Part shown: piece after piece, positions 37,519 through 45,772 of the stretch
Position numbering within the stretch: the stretch's first letter is position 1
Layout of the letters: every line of letters starts with the position of its first letter
Assembly (NCBI RefSeq): GCF_900115005.1
Contig: NZ_FOUY01000006.1
Span: 174,419 to 238,418 of the forward strand
DNA length: 64,000 bases
Source: Pseudonocardia ammonioxydans
GTDB lineage: Bacteria > Actinomycetota > Actinomycetes > Mycobacteriales > Pseudonocardiaceae
Reading direction: 5' to 3'
Program-made: the position numbers and the translations under genes
The notes under the pieces: model-generated
What the model was told of the DNA's origin: nothing
Seen by the model: only the letters and a program-made list of their open reading frames with translations
Database searches by the model: none

Positions 37519-38919
37519 TCAGCGGCCGGTCACCTTCCGGTACAGATCGGGCGCACGCCCGTCCGGGTCGTACCGCTGCTTCACCGCGCGGTAGGCGTCC
37601 CCGTTGTAGTGCGCCCAGAACTCGTCCTCGCCGTAGTGCACGGTCGAGTACAACGACTTGTGCCCGCCCAGCTCCGCCACGACCTGCTCGATCCGCCGGT
37701 TGTGGGCCCACCGGTCCCCCGGGTGCTCCGCGACCGACGACCAGAACCCGACGTTCACGTAGAGCCGGCCCGGGGTCATCGGGTACAGCGGCCAGGACCG
37801 CTCGCCCCGCAGGCGCATCGGGCACAGCCACACCGGCGCGATGCCCACCTCCTCGTGGAAGAACTCCAGGAACTCGGCCAGTCGTTCGACCGGGACCTCG
37901 ACGTCCTGCACGACCATCTCCTCGGCCGTCCCGCCCAGCGCCACGCGTACCCGGTTGGAGGCCCCGAAACGCTGGTCGAGCGCGACGAGCCGGCGGTAGA
38001 CGTCCGAACGCCGGTAGCGGCGCGGCCAGAACCGGCGCACCAGCGGGTGCTGCACGCCGAACGCGCGCGAGCACCAGAACCAGTCCGGGTCCCAGCGCCA
38101 GATGTAGTCGTGGGCCGTCAGGTGGTCGACCGGGCGGCGCTGCAGCGACCGGTAGAAGACCTCCCGGCCGGTGTAGTCCGAGACCCGCGCCCCGGGCATC
38201 GGGGCGTCGACGAAGCGGGCGGAGGTCAGGTACTGCTCGCCGGGTCCGAACACGACACCGTCGAGGAAGTCCGGCTCCGATCCGGACAGCTCCTCGATCG
38301 CCGTCGCCGCCGCGTCCGCGGTCGGGTACCGGTGGTGGGTGAGCTCCACGAACGGCCGGACCGGCTGCAGCTCGACGACGAGGCGGACCGCGTAGCCGAG
38401 CGTGCCGTAGGAGTTCGGGAAGGCCGCGAACAGGTCGGCGTGCTCGCCGTCCGGGGTGACGTGCAGCAGGTCCCCGGCCGGGGTGAGCACGTCCATCTCC
38501 AGGACCGACTCGTGCGGGAGCCCGTGGCGGAACGACGTCGACTCGACGCCGAGGCCGGTCACCGCGCCGCCCAGCGTGATCGTCTTCAACTGCGGGACGA
38601 CCAGCGGCATCAGCCCGTGGGCCAGCGTCGCGTCCACGATCGTCTCGTAGGTGGCCATGCCCTGGACCTCGGCGGTGCTGATGGGCGCTCCGCCCGCGCT
38701 CCGCGCCGGGCGGGCGGCCGGGTCGACGGACAGCACGCCGTCCAGCGCGGAGGTGTCCAGCCGGCGCGCCCCGCGGCCGGTGTCGCGGTCACCGAACCGG
38801 AACAGGTTCGACGACGGCTTCCCCAGCTGCACCCGCCCGGCCGCGGTCCGGGCCCGGCGCAGCTCCTCGACCGCACGGTCATGTGCGACACGGGATCCTG
38901 AGCGGACGGACGTCACCAT
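37519..38919 (-). CDS. tmsA: FAD-binding oxidoreductase, TmsA/BfaA-like 10-methylene fatty acid reductase
   Basis: A 466-residue PCMH-type flavoprotein. The conserved N-terminus VQLGKPSSNLFRF and the stretch LMPLVVPQLKTITLGGAVTG, then FRHGLPHESVLEMDVLTPAG, match the group that reduces the 10-methylene intermediate made by TmsB. An insertion of about 11 residues (PARSAGGAPIS, near 72) interrupts a normally tight DPAAR-to-VQGM junction. ATG 38919 sits seven bases after a TATCGT box (38927-38932), suggesting a leaderless mRNA. TmsB follows after 29 bases. Confidence 0.85.
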   Translation of the reverse strand: MVTSVRSGSRVAHDRAVEELRRARTAAGRVQLGKPSSNLFRFGDRDTGRGARRLDTSALDGVLSVDPAARPARSAGGAPISTAEVQGMATYETIVDATLAHGLMPLVVPQLKTITLGGAVTGLGVESTSFRHGLPHESVLEMDVLTPAGDLLHVTPDGEHADLFAAFPNSYGTLGYAVRLVVELQPVRPFVELTHHRYPTADAAATAIEELSGSEPDFLDGVVFGPGEQYLTSARFVDAPMPGARVSDYTGREVFYRSLQRRPVDHLTAHDYIWRWDPDWFWCSRAFGVQHPLVRRFWPRRYRRSDVYRRLVALDQRFGASNRVRVALGGTAEEMVVQDVEVPVERLAEFLEFFHEEVGIAPVWLCPMRLRGERSWPLYPMTPGRLYVNVGFWSSVAEHPGDRWAHNRRIEQVVAELGGHKSLYSTVHYGEDEFWAHYNGDAYRAVKQRYDPDGRAPDLYRKVTGR

Positions 38920-39029
38920 GCCCGTGACGATAGACCTCTCTCGTTTGTAATGCTCAGGGATTTCGGCCCGTGCTCTTCCCCACATTCGCCGGCAGGCGGG
39001 GCGGTGGTACGCGTGGTGTCATCGCGCCC

Positions 39030-39734
39030 GTGACACACAGCAACGAGAACCCCGCGCAGAACGTCACCTTCCCGTCCGGACGCGGGACGGCGCACGGCTA
39101 CCTGACGCTGCCCGACTCCGGTTCCGGCCCGGGCGTGGTCGTCATCCAGGAGTGGTGGGGGCTCACCGACCACATCGTCGACGTGGCCGACCGGCTCGCC
39201 GCGGAGGGCTTCGTCGCGCTCGCCCCGGACCTCTACGGCGGGCGCACCACGCACGACTCCGATGAGGCCGGGACCCTCATGGGCGAGCTGCCGGTGCAGC
39301 AGGCGGCCACCGACCTGGGCGGTGCCGTGCAGTACCTGCTCGACCACGACGCCGTCACCTCGGCGACCGTCGGCGCGATCGGCTTCTGCATGGGCGGCGG
39401 GTTCGTGCTGGTCCTGGCCGCGCAGCAGCCGGACAAGGTCAGTGCCGCCGTACCGTTCTACGGGGTCCTGTCCGAGGACTATCCGAGCTTCGGGCAGATG
39501 ACCGCCACGGTGCAGGGCCACTTCGGGCGCGACGACGCGATGGCCGACCCGGCCTCGGTCGACCGGCTCGCCGATCGGATCGAGCGCGAGTCCGGCAGGC
39601 GCCCGGAGTTCCACCAGTACCCGGCCGGGCACGCCTTCTTCAACGACGAGAACCTGATGGGCACCTACGACAGGGAGCAGGCCGGGATCGCCTGGACCCG
39701 GGCCACCGGCTTCCTGCGCGAGCAGGTGAGGTAG
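39030..39734 (+). CDS. Dienelactone hydrolase family protein
   Basis: A 234-residue alpha/beta hydrolase. The nucleophile motif GFCMGGG carries Cys near 120, the acid is in GRDDAMAD near 167 and the His in AGHAFFN near 200. The Glu of QEWWG that gates the cysteine in carboxymethylenebutenolidase is also present. Members cleave dienelactones of chloroaromatic breakdown, but many are general lactonases or esterases. GTG 39030 is chosen because the family N-terminus begins just after it. No aromatic-degradation cluster lies around it. Confidence 0.88.
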   Translation: MTHSNENPAQNVTFPSGRGTAHGYLTLPDSGSGPGVVVIQEWWGLTDHIVDVADRLAAEGFVALAPDLYGGRTTHDSDEAGTLMGELPVQQAATDLGGAVQYLLDHDAVTSATVGAIGFCMGGGFVLVLAAQQPDKVSAAVPFYGVLSEDYPSFGQMTATVQGHFGRDDAMADPASVDRLADRIERESGRRPEFHQYPAGHAFFNDENLMGTYDREQAGIAWTRATGFLREQVR

Positions 39735-40049
39735 CCGGCCCGGTCCTGCGCCGTGCTGCGCCGGGTCCCGGGAGCCGGTGCCCCGAGGGGCACCCTCGGG
39801 ACACCGGGCGCCACCAGGGGGCCTCTCGGGGCACCCAGAGCAGAGCCGGGCCGAGGCCGAGGCCGGGGCCGGGCCGGGGCCGGTCACCCAGAACCCATTG
39901 CCGCCAGGGGCACCCTCGGGGCACCCGGCGCTACCAGGGGGCCCCTCGGGGCACGAGCGCGGCGCGGCTGCGGGGCGCGGGCGCGGGCGCAGCTCAGTCG
40001 GCGCCACGAACCGGATCGGCACCGCGAACCGGATCGGCCGGGAGCCGGG
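39735..40049. repeat. Gene-free stretch with a 50-bp direct repeat
   Basis: This 315-base stretch lies between convergent genes and has no credible gene. It contains two copies of a unit of about 50 bases beginning AGGGGCACCCTCGGG, at about 39785-39835 and 39907-39956. They match closely over their length and are about 121 bases apart. A purine-rich run of GGCCGAGGCCGAGGCC-like repeats separates them. The units contain short inverted GGGGCACC/GGTGCCCC pairs and may fold into hairpins that end both neighbouring transcripts. Confidence 0.65.
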
Positions 40050-41030
40050 TCAGCGGCGAGCGAGCGCGTCCCGGGCCAGGGCCGGGAACGCTCGGGGCCC
40101 GGTGGTCCGGCGCACCTGCTCGGCGGCAGCGGTGAGCCCGGCGTGCTCGGCGGCGGTCAGCGCCAGGTCCGCGGCGGCCGCGTTGGACTCCAGCTGCGCG
40201 ACGCTCGATGCGCCGGGGATCGCCACCGTGTTCGGGTGGTGCACCACCCAGGCCAGGGCGACCTGCGCGGGCGACGCCCCGTGCGCCGAGGCCACGTCGC
40301 GCAGCGTGTCGAGCAGCGGGCGCAGCGCGCGGAGGTTCTCCGGCAGCCAGGCGGCGTTGCGGCGCACCGGGTTCGACGGTCGGTACGACTCGTCGTAGCG
40401 GCCGGTCAGCAGTCCCTGGGCCAGCGGGCTGTAGGCCATGAGCACGCGGTCGTGCGCCGCCGCGTACGGCACCAGCTCCTCCGCCGGCGAACGCCGCAGC
40501 AGGCTGAACTCGACCTGGTCGGACAGCACGGGCGCGCCGAGCGCGGTCTCGGCGCTCCGCCAGCGGTCCAGGGAGTACGCCGACACCCCCGCGTCGCGGA
40601 CCAGCCCGATCCGGCGCAGCGCCGCCATCCCGCGCATCGCGGAGCCGTCGCCGAGCACCGGATGCGGCTTGTGCACCTGGTAGAGGTCCATCGTGGACAC
40701 TCCGAGCCGTTCGGCGGAGGCCACGGCGCGCTGCTGCAGCACCGGGCCCACCGGCAGGACGGGGAAGAACTTCGAGGCGAGGACCACGTCGTCGGTGCCC
40801 CCGGCGCCGCGCAGCGCGTCACCGAGGATGCGTTCGCTGCGCCCGAAGCCGTACAGCTCCGCGGTGTCGAACACCGTGATCCCGAGCTCGCGGGCACGGG
40901 CGACGATCCGGGCCGCCTCGGCCGCGAAGTCCGTGCCGTAGCCCCACTCGGTGGAACCGAACTGCCAGGTGCCCAGGCCGATCACCGACCAGGGCTTCGG
41001 CGTGGACCCGAGGCCGTCGAGATACCGCAT
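40050..41030 (-). CDS. Aldo/keto reductase
   Basis: A 326-residue TIM-barrel NADPH oxidoreductase. The catalytic tetrad is visible: Asp and Tyr in FDTAELYGFGRSE, Lys in VLASKFFP, and His in YQVHKPHP. The cofactor end (IPGASSVAQLESN) is conserved. It resembles the AKR11/YajO-type reductases, whose natural substrates are usually unknown carbonyls. ATG 41030 begins the typical N-terminus. A GACAAT box six bases ahead suggests a possible leaderless start. Confidence 0.9.
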   Translation of the reverse strand: MRYLDGLGSTPKPWSVIGLGTWQFGSTEWGYGTDFAAEAARIVARARELGITVFDTAELYGFGRSERILGDALRGAGGTDDVVLASKFFPVLPVGPVLQQRAVASAERLGVSTMDLYQVHKPHPVLGDGSAMRGMAALRRIGLVRDAGVSAYSLDRWRSAETALGAPVLSDQVEFSLLRRSPAEELVPYAAAHDRVLMAYSPLAQGLLTGRYDESYRPSNPVRRNAAWLPENLRALRPLLDTLRDVASAHGASPAQVALAWVVHHPNTVAIPGASSVAQLESNAAAADLALTAAEHAGLTAAAEQVRRTTGPRAFPALARDALARR

Positions 41031-41115
41031 GCCGCGATTGTCCCGGCGGCCCCGGCCCACCGCGCCCGCGGGACCGGGAGCGGCCCGGGAAGTGACCCGT
41101 TCGGCCGCTGCCCGT

Positions 41116-42672
41116 TCAGCGGACCGGGGCACCGGGCCCGAGCGGGATCCCCAGCATCCACCAGGCCAGGAACAACGCAGTCCAGACCAGCGTCATCGCG
41201 ATCGCCAGCGGCAGCGTGTACGACGCGAGCGTCCCGATCCCCGCGGACCGCCGGTACCGCTGCAGGAACCCGAGCGCCATGACGAAGTACGGGCTCATCG
41301 GCGTGACCGCGGTCGAGCCGGAGTCGGCGATCCGGAACAGCGCCTGCGTCGTCTCCGGCGGGACGTCGACCAGCATGAGCATCGGCACGATCACCGGCGC
41401 CGCGATCGACCACATCGCCGACCCGCTGGTGACCATCACGTTCACCACGGTGAGCACCGCGAGCACCATCAGGAACACCACCGGGATCGGGATGCCCGTG
41501 GTGCGCAACGCGTCCGCGGCGACGACGGCGAGCACGTCACCGACGTGCGACCAGTCGAAGTACGCGAGGAACTGGGCGATCGCGAAGAACAGCGCCAGCA
41601 CCGGTGCCATCTGCCGGATGCCGTCGGCCATCAGCTTCGGGACGTCGGCCGCGGCGGTGATCGTCCCGGCCCGGCGGCCGTAGACGATGCCGAGCGTGCC
41701 GAACAGCAACGCGATCACCGCGCCGATCCCCTCGATCAGCGGTGACTCGACGATCCCGCCGGCCTCACCGCGCAGCGGCGACCAGGACGGGAGCACCGCG
41801 GCCGTCAGCAGCACCAGCGCACCGAGCAGCACCCAGCCGGCCCGGTGCAGCCCGGCCCGCTCGGCGGGTTCGAGGCTGAGCCGGCCGAGGTCGTCGTCCG
41901 GGGCGTCGGGGTCGACGTCGAGGTCCGGCCGCTTCGCCAGCACCAGCCGGGTCATCAGGGTGATCACCAGCGCCAGCACCAGCGACGAGGCGATGTTGAA
42001 GAACCAGTTGCTCACCGGCGAGACCGTCACCGCCGGGTCCACGATCCGGGCGGCGGCCGTGGTGATCCCGGCGAAGATCGCGTCGTTCGGCGTGGGCACC
42101 GGGCTGGCGTCGTAGCCGGAGGCGATCGCGGTGTAGGCGACGACGATGCCGAGGATCGGCGAGCGCCCGACGGCCCGGAAGGCCAGCCCGCCCAGCGGGA
42201 CCAGGATGACGTAGGCCGCCGCCGACGCGACGTGCGCGACGGTGCCGGCGAACGCGACCGCGAACACCACCAGCGACGCGGGGACCCGGGCCACCCCGAC
42301 CCGCATCGCCGCGGCGAGCAGCCCGCTGCGCTCGGCCACCGCAACGCCCATGATCACTGTGACGATCGTGGCCATCGGCGGGAACTCGGCGAAGTTGTCG
42401 ATCATCGAGGAGACGGCCATCGCGAGGCCGTCGCCGGAGAGCAGGTTCCGGACGGCCACGGGCTCGCCGTCCGGGGCGATCACCGACACGCCGGCGGCGG
42501 CCAGCCCGGCACTGATCACCGCGAGGATCGCCGAGAGCACCCAGAACAACCAGAACGGGTGCGGCAGGGCGTTGCCCACCCGCTCGACGACCGCCATCGC
42601 GCGGACGAGGCGCGGCAGCTGCTGCGTGTCGGGCTCGTCGGGCGCGCGGGTCGGTTCCGCGGGCGCGCTCAC
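41116..42672 (-). CDS. AbgT family transporter
   Basis: A 518-residue membrane protein of the p-aminobenzoyl-glutamate transporter family. About a dozen membrane segments are present, with hallmark stretches NALPHPFWLFWVLSAIL, AVRNLLSGDGLAM and SNWFFNIASS. The two re-entrant hairpins are near SPVPTPNDAIFAGITTAA and SGSAMWSIAAPVIVPM. Some members import p-aminobenzoyl-glutamate, and others export sulfonamides. GTG 42672 overlaps the stop of the esterase gene (GTGA), so the two are made together. Its substrate here is unknown. Confidence 0.9.
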   Translation of the reverse strand: MSAPAEPTRAPDEPDTQQLPRLVRAMAVVERVGNALPHPFWLFWVLSAILAVISAGLAAAGVSVIAPDGEPVAVRNLLSGDGLAMAVSSMIDNFAEFPPMATIVTVIMGVAVAERSGLLAAAMRVGVARVPASLVVFAVAFAGTVAHVASAAAYVILVPLGGLAFRAVGRSPILGIVVAYTAIASGYDASPVPTPNDAIFAGITTAAARIVDPAVTVSPVSNWFFNIASSLVLALVITLMTRLVLAKRPDLDVDPDAPDDDLGRLSLEPAERAGLHRAGWVLLGALVLLTAAVLPSWSPLRGEAGGIVESPLIEGIGAVIALLFGTLGIVYGRRAGTITAAADVPKLMADGIRQMAPVLALFFAIAQFLAYFDWSHVGDVLAVVAADALRTTGIPIPVVFLMVLAVLTVVNVMVTSGSAMWSIAAPVIVPMLMLVDVPPETTQALFRIADSGSTAVTPMSPYFVMALGFLQRYRRSAGIGTLASYTLPLAIAMTLVWTALFLAWWMLGIPLGPGAPVR

Positions 42673-44030
42673 GACCGCACCAGCCCGAAGAACGCACCGA
42701 TCAGCTCGGACGCGCGCACCGTCTGCGTCGTGTGCCCACCGCCGGAGTACGCGGTGGCTCCGGGCCAGGTGTGCCCGCCGCCGTCGACGGCGACGTGCCC
42801 GACCTGCCCGCCGCGCGCACAGCCCGCGAAGCGCTGCACCGTCACGTCGGGCTCGATCCGCCGGGTCGCGGGCTCGGCGCGGCAACCGTCCCGGACGGCC
42901 CACTCGGCGACCTTGTCCGGGATCGCCGGCAGCCCCCGGTCCGCATCGCCTGTGTAGGGGATGGTCGCGTCGGCGGTGCCGTGCACGAACAGGGCCGGCA
43001 CCGGACGTCCGGGCGCGCACGGCGGTTCCTCGGCGCGGTAGTAGGCGCCCGCCACCGGCGCGATCGCCGCGATCCGGGCGGGCATCCGGCAGGCGAGGAT
43101 CTCGGTGAAGCCCCCGCCGTTGGACTTGCCGGTGGCCTGGACCCGGTGGGTGTCGACGCACAGCGTGTCCTCGAGGTGGTCGAGCAGGTCGCCGGTGAAG
43201 GCGACGTCGTCCACGCCGGGCGCGGAGTACGGGGCGCCCTGCCAGGAACGCTTGCCCTCGCCGCCGCGGACGCCGTCCGGGTAGGCGACGATCGCGGGCA
43301 GCTCGGACAGCCCGGAGAACCCCTCGGTGGTCGGGCCGCTGTTGCCGCGGCCGTGGAACACCAGCACGACCGGCCAGGCCCGGTCCGCGGTGTAGCCGTC
43401 CGGGAGGTGGACGCGGACGGAGCGTTCGATCCCGCCGCTGGTCAGCGTGCGGTCGGCGCTGGTCCCCGGTTCCTGCGACGGCCGCGCGCCGCACCCGGCC
43501 GTCGGGCCGGTGAGGACCCGACCGGCCGGGACCGCGGCACGGTCGGCGCCGGTGCCCGGCACACCAGCCGCGGGCGCGGCGGGGTCGTCGCCGATGCCCG
43601 ACACAACAGCGGCGGTCGCGGCGGGGTCGTCGCCGATGCCCGACGCCGCAGCCGCGGTCGCGGCGGGGTCGGCGCCGGCGCCCGAGACAGCGGTCGCGGC
43701 AGGGTCGGCCGCGGTGCCCGACGTCGCGGCGCGAGCGGCGGCAGTGCCCGTTGCGGCAGCAGTGCCCGTTGCGGCAGCAGTGCTCGTTGCGGAAGCCGAC
43801 GTCGCGGCACCGGTGGCAGCAGCGCCCGAGGGCCCAGCCGTGGTCGGGGCACCGTCGGCGCTCGACGCCGCAGCCGTGGTCGCGGGCGCACCGCTGTGAG
43901 TCGTGCCGTGGGTCGCGCCCGGGATCGTGCCGGCCACGGCGGTGCCGGCGGCCGGGCCGGCCGCGGCGACGGCCACGGCCAGGCAGGCGACGGCGCCGCG
44001 CAGGCGCCGGGCTCGGGTCGTTGCGGACAT
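42669..44030 (-). CDS. Secreted PHB-depolymerase-like / feruloyl-esterase-like hydrolase (LpqC type)
   Basis: A 453-residue exported esterase. A signal peptide (about 1-34) is followed by a 140-residue Ala/Thr/Ser/Gly tract with 14-residue repeats (SGIGDDPAATAA pattern). The alpha/beta-hydrolase domain starts near residue 195 with ERSVRVHLPDGY. The nucleophile motif is GKSNGGG, with HGTADATIPY providing the Asp and GGGHTWPG the His. Mycobacterial LpqC and PHB depolymerases share this layout. The low-complexity spacer probably lifts the enzyme off the cell surface. It is coupled to the AbgT-like gene. Confidence 0.88.
   Translation of the reverse strand: MSATTRARRLRGAVACLAVAVAAAGPAAGTAVAGTIPGATHGTTHSGAPATTAAASSADGAPTTAGPSGAAATGAATSASATSTAAATGTAAATGTAAARAATSGTAADPAATAVSGAGADPAATAAAASGIGDDPAATAAVVSGIGDDPAAPAAGVPGTGADRAAVPAGRVLTGPTAGCGARPSQEPGTSADRTLTSGGIERSVRVHLPDGYTADRAWPVVLVFHGRGNSGPTTEGFSGLSELPAIVAYPDGVRGGEGKRSWQGAPYSAPGVDDVAFTGDLLDHLEDTLCVDTHRVQATGKSNGGGFTEILACRMPARIAAIAPVAGAYYRAEEPPCAPGRPVPALFVHGTADATIPYTGDADRGLPAIPDKVAEWAVRDGCRAEPATRRIEPDVTVQRFAGCARGGQVGHVAVDGGGHTWPGATAYSGGGHTTQTVRASELIGAFFGLVRS
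43555..43716 (-). repeat. 42-bp tandem repeats coding the esterase spacer
   Basis: Three full 42-base units (starting 43555, 43597 and 43639) and a 36-base fourth unit (43681-43716) run head to tail. The translated unit is SGIGDDPAATAAVV and variants, so each unit adds 14 residues. Just upstream on the gene, an 18-base unit (gttgcggcagcagtgccc) repeats near 43750-43795. Confidence 0.85.
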
Positions 44031-44166
44031 GCTGGTTCCCCTTCGGGTCGGCGTCGTCGACGGCCGGGGCTGCCCCGCCGGGGTCGTCCGGGCAGGGTCG
44101 GTCGGCGACGGGCACGGGTGTGCCCGCCGCGGGGGTAGGAGGGGCCGGGTGCGGGAGCAGCCGGCG

Positions 44167-44206
44167 GGTGGTGGTGCGGCCGGTGGTGGTGCGGCCGGTG
44201 GTGGTC
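44167..44206. repeat. 15-bp tandem repeat between creatininase-like and esterase genes
   Basis: GGTGGTGGTGCGGCC occurs twice in full (44167-44181, 44182-44196) and once in part (44197-44206). It lies in the 186-base gap downstream of the creatininase-family stop and is non-coding on both strands as far as I can judge. Confidence 0.8.
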
Positions 44207-44216
44207 AGCGCCGCGG

Positions 44217-44978
44217 TCAGGCCTTCAGCCAGGCCGCCACGAAGTCGGTGATCCGGGCGACGATCGCCTCGACGATCGCCTCGCCGTGCTCCGGATCGGC
44301 CCGGCGCGGGTCCCCGAGGACCCCGTTGCCGGACAGCCGGTCGTAACCGGCGGTCAGTCTCGGCCCGCCGCGGCGCCGGACGAGTGCGCCGAGCGGGTCC
44401 AGTTCGGACGACCGCGTGGTGCCGGGCACCAGCCGGTCGGTGTGCACGAGGCCGGGGGCGAGCGCAAGCATCTGCGCCGTCTCGGCCTCGCCGCTGTGCC
44501 CGGTCACCTCGGACGGCTCGGCCGCCGCGACGACGTCGGACGCCAGCGCGGTGAGCGGGCTCCACGCGAACTGCAGCTCGGGCCGGGTGACCAGCAGGTC
44601 CTGGGCGACGGTGCCGAGCGTGGCGTCGTTGCCGCCGTGCCCGGTGATCACGAGGACCTTCCGCCAGCCGTGCCGGTACAGCCCGTCGAGGTAGTCGCCG
44701 AGCACCGCCGCGAACGTGGCGGTGCTCAGGCTGACGGTGCCGGCGAAGGCCAGGTGGTGCGGTGAGACGCCGACCGGCAGCGACGGCCCGACGACCGCGC
44801 GGCCGTCCAGCCGGGCGGCGACCCGGTCGCTGACCGCCTCGGCCCGCACCAGGTCGGTGGCGAGCGGCAGGCCGGGGCCGTGCTGCTCGAACGCGCCGGC
44901 CGGGAGCAGCACCACCGGGCTCTCGACGACGGCGGCCGCGGCCTCGACCGTCGTCATCTCGGCGAGCCGGCGGGTCAC
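44217..44978 (-). CDS. Creatininase family amidohydrolase
   Basis: A 253-residue metal-dependent amidohydrolase. The family motif LLPAGAFEQHGPGLPLATD supplies Glu, His and Asp metal ligands, and ITGHGGNDATL and the Glu in HSGEAETAQML complete the site. Relatives act on creatinine, formylated amines or mycofactocin precursors (MftE). No mycofactocin genes are near, so that role is unlikely. GTG 44978 overlaps the stop of the GntR gene (GTGA). The two are therefore a coupled regulator-enzyme pair. Confidence 0.9.
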   Translation of the reverse strand: MTRRLAEMTTVEAAAAVVESPVVLLPAGAFEQHGPGLPLATDLVRAEAVSDRVAARLDGRAVVGPSLPVGVSPHHLAFAGTVSLSTATFAAVLGDYLDGLYRHGWRKVLVITGHGGNDATLGTVAQDLLVTRPELQFAWSPLTALASDVVAAAEPSEVTGHSGEAETAQMLALAPGLVHTDRLVPGTTRSSELDPLGALVRRRGGPRLTAGYDRLSGNGVLGDPRRADPEHGEAIVEAIVARITDFVAAWLKA

Positions 44979-45637
44979 GCCCGCACCGCCGACCGGATCG
45001 ACTCCAGGTGGGCCCGGGTGAGCTGTTCGGCCCGCCCGGGGTCGCCGTCGCGGACCGCGGCCAGCAGCTCGACGTGCTCGGCGTGGTCGCGTTCGCGGTC
45101 GTCGTAGCGGTGGCGGATCTCGATCTGGTCGCGCGCCCGGACGTGCAGCAGCGCCTCGACCGTCTCCCGCAGCAGCGCGTTGCCGCTGGTGGCGGCGAGC
45201 GCGACGTGGAAGTGCACCGCCGGGCGGAGGTCGCCGCGGGGCGGGTGCAGCGCGTTGGTGACGCTGTTCTCCAGCATCCGCAGGCCGTCGGCGTCGCGGG
45301 TGCGGGCCGCCGCGGCCGCGATCGGCGGCTCCAGGACCAGCCGCGCCTCGACCAGCTCGAGCGCCGCCGCACCGGTACCGGCGGGGCGGTGCGGGTTGGC
45401 CAGCAGCCGCCGGTCCACCCCGGGTGCGACGTAGGTGCCCGACCCGTGCCGGAACTCCACCGCGCCGGTGGCCTCGAGCCGGCGCAGCGCCTCACGGACG
45501 GTCGGGGTGGTCACCTCGAACCGCTTCGCGAGCTCCCGGGACGACGCCAGCTGGTCGCCGGGCGCCAGCCCCTCGGAGCGGATGATGCCCATGATGTCGT
45601 CGGCCAGCCGCTCCGACAGCGTCTCCGTCGCGCTCAT
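44975..45637 (-). CDS. GntR family (FadR subfamily) transcriptional regulator
   Basis: A 220-residue regulator. The winged helix reads ELAKRFEVTTPTVREALRRL and EFRHGSGTYVAPG. The C-terminal all-helical FCD domain has the metal-ligand pattern typical of the FadR subgroup (VHFHVALAATSGN, DHAEHVELLAAV). It is the first gene before the creatininase-like enzyme, and the stop and start overlap (GTGA). Two palindromes overlap its promoter directly upstream, which suggests autorepression relieved by a small ligand of the pathway. Confidence 0.92.
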   Translation of the reverse strand: MSATETLSERLADDIMGIIRSEGLAPGDQLASSRELAKRFEVTTPTVREALRRLEATGAVEFRHGSGTYVAPGVDRRLLANPHRPAGTGAAALELVEARLVLEPPIAAAAARTRDADGLRMLENSVTNALHPPRGDLRPAVHFHVALAATSGNALLRETVEALLHVRARDQIEIRHRYDDRERDHAEHVELLAAVRDGDPGRAEQLTRAHLESIRSAVRA

Positions 45638-45639
45638 AA

Positions 45640-45672
45640 AGTGACTAAATCACTTACTGACCTAGTCGGTCA
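45640..45672 (-). promoter_or_regulatory. Twin palindromic operator upstream of the GntR gene
   Basis: Two 15-base palindromes lie side by side: AGTGACTAAATCACT (45640-45654) and TGACCTAGTCGGTCA (45658-45672). Their centres are 18 bases apart. The first lies three bases from the GntR start codon and is unusually AT-rich for this genome. GntR repressors bind short palindromes of this size at their own promoters. Confidence 0.6.
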
Positions 45673-45680
45673 AGGAACAC

Positions 45681-45746
45681 CTCACACCCCTGCGCCCGGC
45701 GACACACCCGCTGCACCGGGCGTGCCGCGTCGCGACAGGGTGTGAG
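45681..45746. terminator. Nested hairpin downstream of the PhaC-like hydrolase
   Basis: Outer arms CTCACACCCCTG and CAGGGTGTGAG pair with one bulged base, and an inner stem GCCCGG/CCGGGC forms within the loop. The structure lies 27 bases past the hydrolase stop and just upstream of the GntR operator. A terminator for the reverse-strand hydrolase is the simplest reading. Confidence 0.5.
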
Positions 45747-45772
45747 CCTGCGCCGTGCGGGTCCCGGGCGGG

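Noticed and set aside
44217..44978. Creatininase-like gene as MftE of a mycofactocin cluster
   Set aside because: No MftA, MftB, MftC or other mycofactocin genes are near; the neighbours are a GntR regulator and an unrelated esterase.
41116..45495. A continuous reverse-strand frame of more than 1400 codons spanning the AbgT, esterase, creatininase-like and GntR genes
   Set aside because: It is a GC-rich shadow frame: the AbgT protein starts at 42672, and the remainder reads as Arg/Ala/Pro-rich sequence antisense or out of frame to well-recognised proteins.
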